From assembly GCF_000685075.1 (NCBI RefSeq), contig NZ_BAYD01000027.1, positions 1 through 64,000 of the forward strand: a stretch of DNA of 64,000 bases, read 5' to 3'. The translations under genes were made by a program, and so were the position numbers. The notes beneath the pieces are model-generated. The model searched no databases and was not told the DNA's origin. It saw only the letters and a list, made by a program, of their open reading frames with translations. This document shows positions 52,591 to 62,600 of the stretch, in pieces. Every line of letters begins with the position of its first letter. The first letter of the stretch is position 1. This DNA comes from Paraburkholderia oxyphila NBRC 105797 (lineage in GTDB: Bacteria; Pseudomonadota; Gammaproteobacteria; Burkholderiales; Burkholderiaceae).

Positions 52591-53637
52591 TCAGCCTTCG
52601 GCGTCGCCTGAGCGCCCTTTCCGCCCCTTGGGCCCAGTAACGGCCGCCGCGCCCGGACGACGGCGCGCGCGCCTCACTGCCGGTTTCGCATGCACCGCCG
52701 CGTCGCGCTCGCGCGCCGCCTGTCTCACCGCGTCGATCAACGCGCGCCCTGCGGCCGTCGGTTGCGTGTCGGTACGCTGGATCAGGCCGACGGGCTCCTC
52801 GCCGCCCGCGCTCGGCAGCGGCAGGCGCACCAGTGTGCCCGCGCGCAGATCGTATTCGACCGCCCCCGACGGCACGAACCAGACCGCGTCGTTCTCGAGC
52901 GCAAGCGCACGCCCAACCGAAACCGAGAGCAATTCGACGAACGAGGTGAGCGGCGGCGCGCCCCACGCCGCCAGCAGACTGTCCGCGGCCTGCCGGATCA
53001 GCGTCCCGAACGGCGGCAGCACGAGCGGAAACTGCGTGGGGAACTGCGCCAGCGGCGGCGCCGATCCGGCCTCCTGCGCGAGCGGATGACCCGCGCGCAC
53101 GACCACTGCCATCGGCTCGTTGTAGAGCTGCTCGAAACTCAGGCCCACCATGCGCTCCGGATCCGCGAGTCGCCCCACCGCGAAACTGATCGCCCCCGCT
53201 TTCAGGCGCTCGAGCAACTCCGCATTGGCCGCCGTCATGAGACGCACGCTCACGCGCGGCCACTCGCCCGCGAAGTGCCGCAGCGCAGTCGGCACGAGTG
53301 CGGTCGCCACGGTCGGCAACACGCCGATGTCGAGCGTTGCCGCCACCGCCCCCTCTTCGCGCGCAAGCAGCGCAACGCCCTGGCGTAGCGCGCTCACACA
53401 CGCGCTCGCGTGCGGCATGAAAAGCTGCCCCTCACGCGTGGGCACCGCCCCGTGCCGCCCGCGCTCGAACAGCTTCACGCCGAGCGCCGACTCGAGCTCG
53501 GCAATCGTCTTCGAAACCGCCGGCTGGGTAATCGAAAGGCTCTCGGCCGCCTGCTGCACGCTGCCGAACTGCGCAACCGCGAGAAAGCACTGGAGATGGC
53601 GAAATTTGACGCGTGAGTCCGCAAGCCGGTTTTGCAT
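52591..53637 (-). CDS. pcaQ: LysR-type activator of protocatechuate genes
   Basis: A 348-residue LysR regulator. The N-terminus RVKFRHLQCFLAVAQFGSVQ and the helix-turn-helix LSITQPAVSKTIAELESALG are those of PcaQ proteins. The effector domain follows, with a long basic tail (RRARRRPGAAAVTG). It is divergent from pcaHG and probably activates them with a protocatechuate-pathway intermediate. Its start codon overlaps the candidate operator. Confidence 0.9.
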   Translation of the reverse strand: MQNRLADSRVKFRHLQCFLAVAQFGSVQQAAESLSITQPAVSKTIAELESALGVKLFERGRHGAVPTREGQLFMPHASACVSALRQGVALLAREEGAVAATLDIGVLPTVATALVPTALRHFAGEWPRVSVRLMTAANAELLERLKAGAISFAVGRLADPERMVGLSFEQLYNEPMAVVVRAGHPLAQEAGSAPPLAQFPTQFPLVLPPFGTLIRQAADSLLAAWGAPPLTSFVELLSVSVGRALALENDAVWFVPSGAVEYDLRAGTLVRLPLPSAGGEEPVGLIQRTDTQPTAAGRALIDAVRQAARERDAAVHAKPAVRRARRRPGAAAVTGPKGRKGRSGDAEG

Positions 53638-53682
53638 AACGATTGGTTATACGAAGCGCGAGAAAACGTCATTTTGCATAAC
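53630..53682. promoter_or_regulatory. Candidate PcaQ control region
   Basis: The perfect dyad ATAAC-GATTG-GTTAT (53636-53650) fits a LysR site and resembles the ATAACC/GGTTA form described for PcaQ. The 11-base word TTTTGCATAAC occurs twice, at 53630-53640 and 53672-53682, exactly 42 bases apart (four helical turns). The pcaQ start codon lies in the first copy. Confidence 0.5.
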
Positions 53683-53774
53683 TTTTCGCCTTGGATAAAG
53701 TGGCGGCATGCGTGCGCTGCGACCGTCCGCCGCGCAGCGCACTTCCCACCACAATCCTGCCAGGAGACACCCAC

Positions 53775-54479
53775 ATGGACGAGTCCTTCCTGTCGCCGCG
53801 CGATTTCGACTCGCATCCGGCGTATGTCTATCCGCCGTATCGCTCGTCGGTCAAACGTGGCCCGACGCTGCCGCTGATTCCACTAAAGGAAAAATTGCGC
53901 AATCTGCATGCGCCCGTATACGGCGCGGAAGATCTCGGCGCGCTCGACCACGATCTCACGCGCAACGCGGCGCGCAATGGCGAGCCGCTCGGTGAGCGCA
54001 TCATCGTCACGGGCCGCGTGCTCGACGACGGCGGCAAGCCGGTGCGCAATACGCTCGTCGAAATCTGGCAAGCCAATGCGGCTGGACGCTACGTTCACAA
54101 GCAGGACCAGCATGACGCGCCGCTGGACCCGAACTTTCTGGGTGCGGGGCGTTGCGTGACCGACAACGAAGGCCGTTATCGCTTCCTCACGATCAAGCCG
54201 GGTGCGTACCCGTGGGGCAACCACCCCAACGCGTGGCGGCCGAATCACATTCACTTCTCGCTGTTCGGCGATTACTTCGGCTCGCGCCTCGTCACGCAGA
54301 TGTATTTCCCCGGCGATCCGCTGCTTGCCTACGACCCGATCTTCCAGGGCACGCCCGAACAGGCTCGCGATCGCATGATCTCGCGCTTCGCGCTCGACAC
54401 CACCGAAGAAGGCTTTGCACTCGGCTACGAATTCGACATCGTGCTGCGCGGCCCGAACCAGACTCCCACGGAGCGTTGA
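53775..54479 (+). CDS. pcaH: Protocatechuate 3,4-dioxygenase, beta subunit
   Basis: A 234-residue subunit carrying the iron site of the enzyme that opens protocatechuate to beta-carboxymuconate. Ligand residues are visible: Tyr in AAGRYVHK, Tyr in KPGAYPWG, and the two His in RPNHIHFSLFGDYFGS. FLSPRDFDSHPAY begins the protein. The ATG at 53775 follows AGGAG. pcaG follows by two bases. Confidence 0.97.
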   Translation: MDESFLSPRDFDSHPAYVYPPYRSSVKRGPTLPLIPLKEKLRNLHAPVYGAEDLGALDHDLTRNAARNGEPLGERIIVTGRVLDDGGKPVRNTLVEIWQANAAGRYVHKQDQHDAPLDPNFLGAGRCVTDNEGRYRFLTIKPGAYPWGNHPNAWRPNHIHFSLFGDYFGSRLVTQMYFPGDPLLAYDPIFQGTPEQARDRMISRFALDTTEEGFALGYEFDIVLRGPNQTPTER

Positions 54480-54481
54480 TC

Positions 54482-55069
54482 ATGGCACTCAAAGAAACGC
54501 CTTCGCAAACCGTCGGCCCGTACTTCGCCTACGGCCTGTGCCCGCAGCAATACGATTTCGATTACAAGAGCCTCTTCACGCCCGAGATGGCCGGCCCGCA
54601 AACGCCTGGCGAGCACATCACGCTGATCGGCCGCGTAATCGACGGTGACGGCAAGCCGGTCTTCGACGCCATGCTGGAGTTCTCACAGGTCGACGCCAAC
54701 GGCCAATATCCCGCATCGCGCGCCCAGGTGGCCGAAAACGGTTTCCGCGGTTTCGCACGCGTGGGCACCGGCACGGATCCGGAGCAGCGCTTCGTCGTGC
54801 GCACGGTGAAGCCGGGACGCGAGCAGGCAGACGAAGCACCGCACATCAACGTGATCGTCATGATGCGCGGCATGCTCACGCACACGTTCACGCGCATTTA
54901 TTTCGACGACGAAGCCGCCGCAAATGCCGCCGACCCGGTGCTCTCCGCGGTGCCCGAAGCGCGTCGCGGCACGCTGGTCGCGCGCCGCAGCGAGCAGGCA
55001 GGGAGCATCGTCTATCACTTCGATATCTGCATGCAGGGCGAACGCGAAACGGTGTTCTTCGATCTGTGA
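54482..55069 (+). CDS. pcaG: Protocatechuate 3,4-dioxygenase, alpha subunit
   Basis: A 195-residue partner of PcaH, starting PSQTVGPYFAYGLCPQQYDF. It has RVIDGDGKPVFDAMLEFSQVDANGQY and HINVIVMMRGMLTHTFTRIY in the standard order but lacks the iron ligands, as expected. The start at 54482 is two bases after the pcaH stop, so the two are co-translated. It ends the operon before a strong terminator. Other pca genes are not in the window. Confidence 0.96.
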   Translation: MALKETPSQTVGPYFAYGLCPQQYDFDYKSLFTPEMAGPQTPGEHITLIGRVIDGDGKPVFDAMLEFSQVDANGQYPASRAQVAENGFRGFARVGTGTDPEQRFVVRTVKPGREQADEAPHINVIVMMRGMLTHTFTRIYFDDEAAANAADPVLSAVPEARRGTLVARRSEQAGSIVYHFDICMQGERETVFFDL

Positions 55070-55156
55070 CACGCAGCGGCGCGGCGGCGCATGTAGCCGG
55101 CCCGGCTTCAGCCCGTCTGGCGATGACTTTCACGCAGCTTTCATGAACAGACCCTA

Positions 55157-55177
55157 AGATCGCAACCACTGCGATCT
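55157..55177. repeat. Short inverted repeat after pcaG
   Basis: AGATCGCA (55157-55164) and TGCGATCT (55170-55177) are perfect 8-bp arms around 5 bases, about 90 bases after the pcaG stop. No T-run; possible mRNA-stabilising hairpin. Confidence 0.4.
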
Positions 55178-55206
55178 GATCGCGGAACTCCGAGCTGTAC
55201 CTTGAC

Positions 55207-55235
55207 GAAGCCTGCCTCGAGCAGGCTTCTTTTTT
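55207..55235 (+). terminator. pcaHG terminator
   Basis: GAAGCCTGC and GCAGGCTTC form a perfect 9-bp stem with a 5-base loop, followed by TTTTTT. Confidence 0.9.
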
Positions 55236-55251
55236 GATTTTGCGGATCGCG

Positions 55252-55830
55252 TCAGCCGAGCGGGCGCACGCCGATCAGCATTCCGTGCAGCCAGAACGCG
55301 AACAGGTCCCACGCGACGAGCCCGATCACGACGACCAGCGCATCGCGCGCCAACGTGCCCTGCGCATGGACGACGCCGGCCTCGCAATCGCGCCGACGGT
55401 CCGCACGCAGCTTGAGCAGCGCCCAGACCAGCAACGCGGCGAACAGGACGATGGCGTGAAGCGTGCCGTTGGCGAGCAGATGCGCGAACGCCCAGAGCGC
55501 CACGCCGCTCATGAACGGCTGGCCCAGCGCGCGCTTGATGTGATTGCCCGGTATGCAGGCGGCCGCAATCATCACGAAGGCAATCGCGGTCAGGAGCGCA
55601 GTGACATGCACCATGCCGAACGGCGGCAGCCAGATTGGCACGGGATAGCGCCGCGCGAGCGCGTAGCCCCGGACGATGAAAAACAGGCCGAGGATCGAAA
55701 ACAGCGCGAAGAAGCCACGCCATGCCAGCATGCCGAAGCGCGCGATCTGCGCCTCGCGCCACGGCGCGGCTACGGCGCGAATCGAATGCATGGCAATGAA
55801 GATTGCAAGGCCCAGCACCAGTAACGCCAT
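55252..55830 (-). CDS. NnrU-family membrane protein
   Basis: A 192-residue protein with about five or six hydrophobic helices. FIAMHSIRAVAAPWREAQIA, then FMSGVALWAFAHLLANGTLH, match the NnrU family. NnrU was first linked to nitric-oxide handling in denitrifiers; related proteins act in carotenoid isomerisation. The ATG at 55830 gives a normal first helix. No denitrification gene is nearby, so its role here is unclear. Confidence 0.85.
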   Translation of the reverse strand: MALLVLGLAIFIAMHSIRAVAAPWREAQIARFGMLAWRGFFALFSILGLFFIVRGYALARRYPVPIWLPPFGMVHVTALLTAIAFVMIAAACIPGNHIKRALGQPFMSGVALWAFAHLLANGTLHAIVLFAALLVWALLKLRADRRRDCEAGVVHAQGTLARDALVVVIGLVAWDLFAFWLHGMLIGVRPLG

Positions 55831-56139
55831 ATTCGCCCCCTGGACACGGCATAAGCGCAATGGCCGGTATTGTGGCGCAACTGCACGGCACGGCCAATCG
55901 GCAAGATCAACGATCTTCCGACGAATATGCGCTTTAACGGCTTATGGCCAAACCGGAACAGGCGGATGCGAAGCGCCATTGATTAAATGGGCAATATCCA
56001 CCGAAAGGCATTTTTAAAACGGCACTGAAATATTGCCGAAATGACTAAAGCGCCAAACAGACAATCGGGCAAATCACCCAGGGCCCCGTGCACCGCGCAT
56101 GGTCACGCAGTCGGCCGCAAGATGCCGCGCCCTCGCTGG

Positions 56140-56370
56140 CTAGCAGCGGAAATGCTCTATGTCCTGTCCCGCATGCTTGTAGCGCAACAACCAGGACGGC
56201 ATGTCGCCTTCCCCATTCCAGGTATTGCCATATGCATCGCGGTACATCGGCTGCCGTTCGCTTTCGGCAATGAATAATTCAAGATCTTCGAGCGTAATGC
56301 CGTACTCCTCCATGCGGCGTCTAATCCACAGGATGAGCCGTTCGCGCGCCTCACTGTCGAGGTCGAACAT
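56140..56370 (-). CDS. H-NS-like small protein
   Basis: A 76-residue protein. An N-terminal helical part (ARERLILWIRRRMEEYGITL) leads to a C-terminal block with YRDAYGNTWNGEGDMPSWLL, matching the H-NS DNA-binding domain in layout. Where H-NS normally has a basic W-x-G-R-G-R-x-P loop, this one has NGEGDMP, which is acidic. It may not bind DNA in the usual way and may modulate full H-NS proteins instead. Stand-alone gene. Confidence 0.75.
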   Translation of the reverse strand: MFDLDSEARERLILWIRRRMEEYGITLEDLELFIAESERQPMYRDAYGNTWNGEGDMPSWLLRYKHAGQDIEHFRC

Positions 56371-56679
56371 CGGTTAATTCCTCTCGCATCGCTAAGACAA
56401 GGCGTTGATCGATATCGATTCGTCTGCCCTGAAAAGACAAAGGCTTCGCCAAATGCCGCGAAGCCCTGCTGCACTGATGAGGTGGCCTGGGTATGGAACC
56501 CGTGGCCGGTTCGGAGGGGATCTGAGGTCCGCTGCTCCGCTCGCCAGAATGGCCGCTAAAGGTGCGCGGCGACTTGCTGCAAGCGGAACCCATCATACCT
56601 TGCGCGAGCCGCCCAGATCAAGCGGTTTGACGCCTGCGAGGCCCGTTCGGGGCGCTCGCAGGCGTCCGGCGGCATCGGT
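56371..56679. other. Region downstream of the UvrA gene
   Basis: About 310 bases holding two hairpins: ACGCCTGCGAG/CTCGCAGGCGT (56630-56665, 11-bp perfect stem, no T-run) and the T-rich terminator at 56442-56465. The promoter of the H-NS-like gene also lies here. No coding sequence is evident. Confidence 0.55.
56442..56465 (-). terminator. Terminator downstream of the UvrA gene
   Basis: GGCTTCGC and GCGAAGCC form a perfect 8-bp stem, followed on the minus strand by TTTGTCTTTTC. Confidence 0.7.
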
Positions 56680-59600
56680 TTACGAAGCGGTTGCTCGCCG
56701 CTTCGCGGCACGCGCGCCGTCGGGGGCGGTGTTGTCTGCTGCCGCGGCTGCATCGTCGCCCGCCGCTGATGACGGCAACGGCTGCACTTCGCTCGCCGTG
56801 CGCGCGAGCACGGGCGCAAGCGCCGCGCCCGTGTGACTCGCCGCCACCTTCACGAGCCCTTCCGGATTCGCCGCGCCAACGATCGTGCCGCCGCCCACGC
56901 CGCCCTCGGGACCGAGATCGATGATCCAGTCCGCTTCCGCGATCACGTCGAGGTCGTGCTCGATCACAACCACGCTATGTCCCGCATCGGCGAGACGATG
57001 CAGCACGCGAATGAGGCGCGCCACGTCCGCCATATGCAGGCCCACGGTGGGCTCGTCGAGCACGTAGAGCGTGTGCGGCGCCTTCTGGCCGCGCCGCGTG
57101 ATGTCATCGCGCACCTTGGAGAGCTCCGTGACGAGCTTGATGCGCTGCGCCTCGCCACCCGAGAGCGTGGGCGACGGCTGCCCGAGCGTGAGGTAGCCGA
57201 GCCCGACGTCCTTCATCAGCTGCAACGGATGCGCAATGCTCGTGATCGGGCCGAAGAATTCCACGGCCTCGTCGATCTCCATCGTCAGCACTTCGCCGAT
57301 GTTGCGGCCACGCCATGTCACGGCCAAAGTTTCCGGATTGAAACGCTGACCGTGGCAGACATCGCACGGCACTTTCACATCGGGAAGGAAGCTCATGCCG
57401 ATCGTGCGCACGCCCTGGCCTTCGCAAGCCGGGCAGCGGCCATCGCCGGTATTGAACGAGAAACGCGATGCGCTGTAGCCACGCGCGCGCGCCTCGAGCG
57501 TATCGGCAAAGAGGCGGCGAATCGCGTCCCACACGCCGATATAGGTGGCGGGACACGAGCGCGGCGTTTTTCCGATCGGCGTCTGATCGACTTCGAGCAC
57601 GCGGTCGATGGTTTCCCATCCGCTAATCGAGTCGCAGCCTTGCCACGTATGCGAAACCTCGGGCTTCGGCTTCTTGCTCGTGCGCGCGAGCACGCTCGAA
57701 CGGCGCTCGGCCGCGCTCGGTGCGCTCTCCTTCGCCGCCTTGCGCGCGCGGCGCTCCGCCGGCGAGGACAGCACCGAACGCCCCACCGCGTCGAGCAGGT
57801 TCGAGAGCAGCACGTCGCGCGCGAGCGTCGACTTGCCGGAGCCGCTCACGCCCGTGATCGCCACGAGGCGGCCGAGCGGAATCTGCGCCGTCACGTCGCG
57901 CAAGTTGTGCAGCTTGCCGCCATGCACGGTGAGCCACTGCTCGGGCACCGCCTCGCGACCTGCGCGCGCCGGCTTCACTTCGCGGCGCGGCTGCAGCGGA
58001 TGCACGATCGGATGCGCGAGGTAGCGGCCCGTCACGGAGTCGGGCTGCGCCGCGAGATCGGCGACCTTGCCCTGCGCGACCACGCGTCCACCGCGCTTGC
58101 CGGCGCTCGGCCCGATGTCGATGATGTGATCCGCGCGGCGGATCGTGTCTTCGTCGTGTTCGACCACGACGAGCGTATTGCCCTTCTCGCCGAGACTGCG
58201 CAGCGCGTCGAGCAGAATCTGGTTGTCGCGCGGATGCAAGCCGATGGTCGGTTCGTCGAGCACATAGCACACGCCCTGCAGATTGCTGCCGAGCTGCGCC
58301 GCGAGACGAATCCGCTGCGCCTCGCCACCCGAGAGACTCGGCGCGGCGCGGTCGAGGCTCAGATAGCCGAGCCCGACTTCTTCGAGGAACTGCAAACGGC
58401 TGCGGATTTCGCTCACCACGTCGCGCGCGATCTGCGCGTCGCGTCCGTTCAGCTCGAGCGACTCGACCCATTGGCGCGTTTCGGCCACGGTCCACTGCGC
58501 GACATCGACGATCGGATGCTCATCGAACGTCACCGCTCGCGCCTCGGGATTCAGGCGCGTGCCATGACAATCGGGACACGGCTCGTCGACCATGCCCTCC
58601 GGCTCCAGCTCCTCGGACGGCAAGGTCTGCTCACGGCCGCGATCGTCGGCGCCAACGACGGTATCGTCATAGGCCGCGCGCTGCTCGCGCGTGAGCGCGA
58701 GACCGGTGCCTACGCAAGTCGTGCACCAGCCGTGCTTGCTGTTATACGAGAACATGCGCGGATCGAGCTCGGGATAGCTCGTGCCGCACACCGGGCAGGC
58801 GCGCCGCGTCGAGAGCACCTTGACTTCGCCGATGCGCGCAGTCGAGTTGCCGTTGCCGAGCGCATGACCGAGCCCATCGAGCGGCGCGAGCAGATGCACG
58901 ACGCCCTTGCCGGCCTCGAGCGTCGCGGCGAGCATCTGGCGCAATTGCGCCTCGTTTTCCGGCTCGATCACGAGATCGCCAACCGGCAATTCGATCGTGT
59001 GCTCGCGGAACCGGTCGAGCTTCGGCCACGGCGAAACCGGCACGAATTCGCCATCCACGCGCAAATGCGTATTGCCGCGCGCCTTCGCCCATTTCGCGAG
59101 ATCGGTGTAGACGCCCTTGCGGTTCACGACGAGCGGCGCAAGCAGGCCCACGTGCTGACCGCGGTGCTCGCGCAGCAGTTGCGCGACGATTGCATCGGCG
59201 CTCTGTGACGTTACCGGCGTGCCGTCGTGCACGCAATGCTGCACGCCGAGCTTCACATAGAGGAGCCGCAGGAAGTGCCAGACCTCGGACGTGGTCGCCA
59301 CCGTGCTCTTACGGCCGCCTCGCGAGAGACGCTGCTCGATCGCGACGGTAGGCGGAATGCCGTAGACGGCGTCGACTTCCGGCCGTCCCGCGGGCTGCAC
59401 GATGGAACGCGCGTAGGCATTCAGCGATTCGAGGTAACGGCGCTGGCCCTCATGGAACAGAATGTCGAACGCGAGCGTGGATTTGCCCGAGCCCGAGACG
59501 CCGGTAATCACATTGAAGCGGCCGTGCGGAATGTCGACGTCGAGCGCCTTGAGATTGTGCTCGCGTGCGTTCACGATGCGCACCACGTCTTCGCCCTGAA

Positions 59601-62600
59601 TCTCGCGGCGCGCCTGCGCCGCGCGCAGCGCCGTCTGCAGCGCCACGCCCTCTTCCTCCGCCACGAGCGTGCCGACGCCGCTGCCGAGCGCGGCTTCATA
59701 ACGCTCGAGCGCCGCGCCCGTATGCGAGCGCGGGCAGGCGATCGCGTCGTCCGGCGTGCCGACGCACACCACCTCGCCGCCCGCATCGCCACCCTCCGGG
59801 CCGAGGTCGATCAACCAGTCCGCGGCGCGGATCACGTCGAGGTTGTGCTCGATCACGAGCAGCGAATGGCCGCCCGCGAGGAGCTTGCCGAACGCGCGCA
59901 TCAGCTTGGCGATGTCGTCGAAATGCAGCCCCGTGGTCGGCTCGTCGAACATGAAAAGACGGCCGCCAGCTGCGCTCTCCTTGCCCTTTGCCTGCGCCGT
60001 TTCGGCGAGATAGCCCGCCAGCTTCAGGCGCTGCGCCTCACCGCCCGACAGCGTCGGAACGGGCTGCCCGAGCTTCACGTATTCGAGACCCACGTCGACG
60101 ATCGGCTGGATCACGCGCAATACTTCGGCATCCTCACGGAAGCACTGCGCCGCCTCACTGACGGTGAGGTCCAGCACGTCCGCCACCGAGAGCGTCCGGC
60201 CGCCGCGCTCGATCTTCACCTCGAGCACTTCCGGACGATAGCGGCTGCCGTCGCAGTCCGGGCAACGCAGATAGACGTCGCTCAGGAACTGCATTTCGAT
60301 GTGCTCGAAACCCGAGCCGCCACAGGTCGGGCAACGCCCCTCGCCCGAGTTGAAGCTGAACATGCCCGCCGAATAGCCGCGCTGTTTGGCGAGCGGCGCC
60401 TTGGCGAACAGCTTGCGGATCTCGTCGAACGCGCCCACGTAGCTGGCCGGATTCGAGCGCGCGGTCTTGCCGATCGGCGACTGGTCGACGAACACGGCGT
60501 CGCTGATCAGCTCCGCGCCGCTCAGGTTGCGATAGACGCCTGGCGCTTCGGTGGCCTTGCCGAGGTGACGCGCGAGGGCCGGATACAGCACGTCCTGCAC
60601 GAGCGTCGATTTACCGGACCCCGACACGCCCGTCACGCACACGAGGCGCTGCAGGGGGATCTCCACCGTCACGTCGCGCAGATTGTGCTCGCTCGCGCCT
60701 TCGAGCACGAGGCGTGGCGTGCTCGCGTCGACGGCGCGACGCGCCCAGTGCGAAGCGTCGGCGACAGCGCGGTGGCCGCCCAGGTACTCGCCCGTCAAGG
60801 TGCCGGACGAGCGAATGTCGTCGGGTGTGCCGTCGTAGACGATCGTGCCGCCACGCTCACCGGGACCGGGCCCCATGTCGATCAGACGGTCGGCGGCCAG
60901 CATCACCGAGGGATCGTGCTCGACGACGACGAGCGTATTGCCCGCGTCGCGCAGGCGCTGCATCGCTTCGACAATGCGGTTCAGGTCGCGCGGATGCAGG
61001 CCGATGCTCGGCTCGTCGAGCACGAACAGCGTCTTCGTGAGCGACGTGCCGAGCGCCGTGGTGAGGTTGATGCGCTGCACCTCGCCACCCGAGAGCGTGC
61101 GGCTCTGTCGGTCGAGCGTGAGATAGCCGAGCCCGACGTCGCACAGATACTTCAGCCGCGTGCGCACTTCGGCGAGCAGCAGCTTGAGCGCATCGTCAAG
61201 CAGTGCTGAAGATAGAGATAGACCATCGAAGAAGCGGCGGATGCGCTCGATCGGCAGCAGCATGACGTCGTGCAGCGTAAGACCGGGCAGCGCTTCGAGC
61301 TGCGCGCGCGACCACTCCACGCCGTGCGGCATGAAACGCGCCTCGGGTGCGAGCACTTCGTCCGCATTCTCTTGCGTGCCAAGGCGCCAAAGCAGAGCTT
61401 CCGTTTTCAGGCGCGCGCCGCCGCACGTTTCGCACGGCGTATAGCTGCGGTACTTCGAGAGCAGCACGCGAATGTGCATCTTGTACGCCTTCGACTCCAG
61501 ATACTGGAAGAATCGCTTGACGCCGTACCACTGCGCTTGCCAGTTGCCCTTCCAGTCCGGAGTGCCGTTGAGCACCCAGTCGCGCTGCTCCTGGGTCAAT
61601 TCCGACCACGCGGTGTCACGCGGAATGCCGGCCTTGGCGGCGTAGCGCATCAGGTCGTCCTGACACTCCTTCCACGCGGGCGTTTGCAGCGGCTTGATCG
61701 CGCCGCCGCGCAGCGTCTTGCGCGCGTCCGGAATCACGAGCCCCCAGTCGACGCCGATCACGCGGCCGAAGCCGCGGCACACATCGCACGCGCCGTAGGC
61801 GGAGTTGAACGAGAACAGGGCCGGCTGCGGGTCCGCGTAGCGCAGATCGCTGTCCGGGCAATGGAGGCCAGTGGAAAAGCGCCAGATCTGCGGCTCGGGT
61901 TTCGCATCGGAAACATCGGCAGCGCCGTCGGTTTCCGATACGACATAAATGTTCACGCGTCCCGCGCCGCGCCGGAGCGACGCCTCGATCGCCTCGATCA
62001 CGCGGCTCTTTTCGGCGTTCTGCAGGCGGAAGCGGTCGGCCACCACGTCGAGCACCTTGCGCGTGCCTTCAGCGGTCTTCACTTCGCGCTCGGCCTGCAC
62101 GCGCGTGTAGCCGCTAGCGGAAAGCCACTGCGCGACCTCCTCTTCGGTGGTCGTCTCGGGCAACTCGACCGGGAACGTCACGACGAGGCGCGGGTCGCCC
62201 GCGGCCGTGCGCGCGCGCAATTCCGCGTAGATCGTCTCGGGCGTGTCGTGGCGCACCGGCTGCGCGGTCACGCGGTCGAACAGATTCGCGGCGCGCGCGT
62301 AGAGGAGCTTCAGATGGTCGTTCAGCTCCGTCATCGTGCCGACCGTGGAGCGCGAGCTGCGCACCGGGTTGGTCTGGTCGATGGCGATCGCGGGCGGCAC
62401 GCCGTCGACGCGATCGACCTGCGGCCGGTCCATGCGGTCGAGAAACTGGCGCGCGTAGGCGCTGAAGGTTTCGACGTAACGGCGCTGCCCTTCCGCGTAA
62501 AGGGTGTCGAACACGAGGCTGGACTTGCCCGAGCCTGACGGCCCCGTCACGACCGTCATTTGGCCGGTGTGCAGGTCGAGGTCGAGATTCTTGAGGTTGT

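Noticed and set aside
55207..55235. The pcaHG terminator considered as serving the NnrU gene as well
   Set aside because: On the minus strand no T-run follows the stem, so it works only for + strand transcripts.
59227..61209. A 660-codon open frame opposite the UvrA gene
   Set aside because: Same GC-driven shadow effect; the minus strand has intact ABC and zinc-finger motifs throughout.
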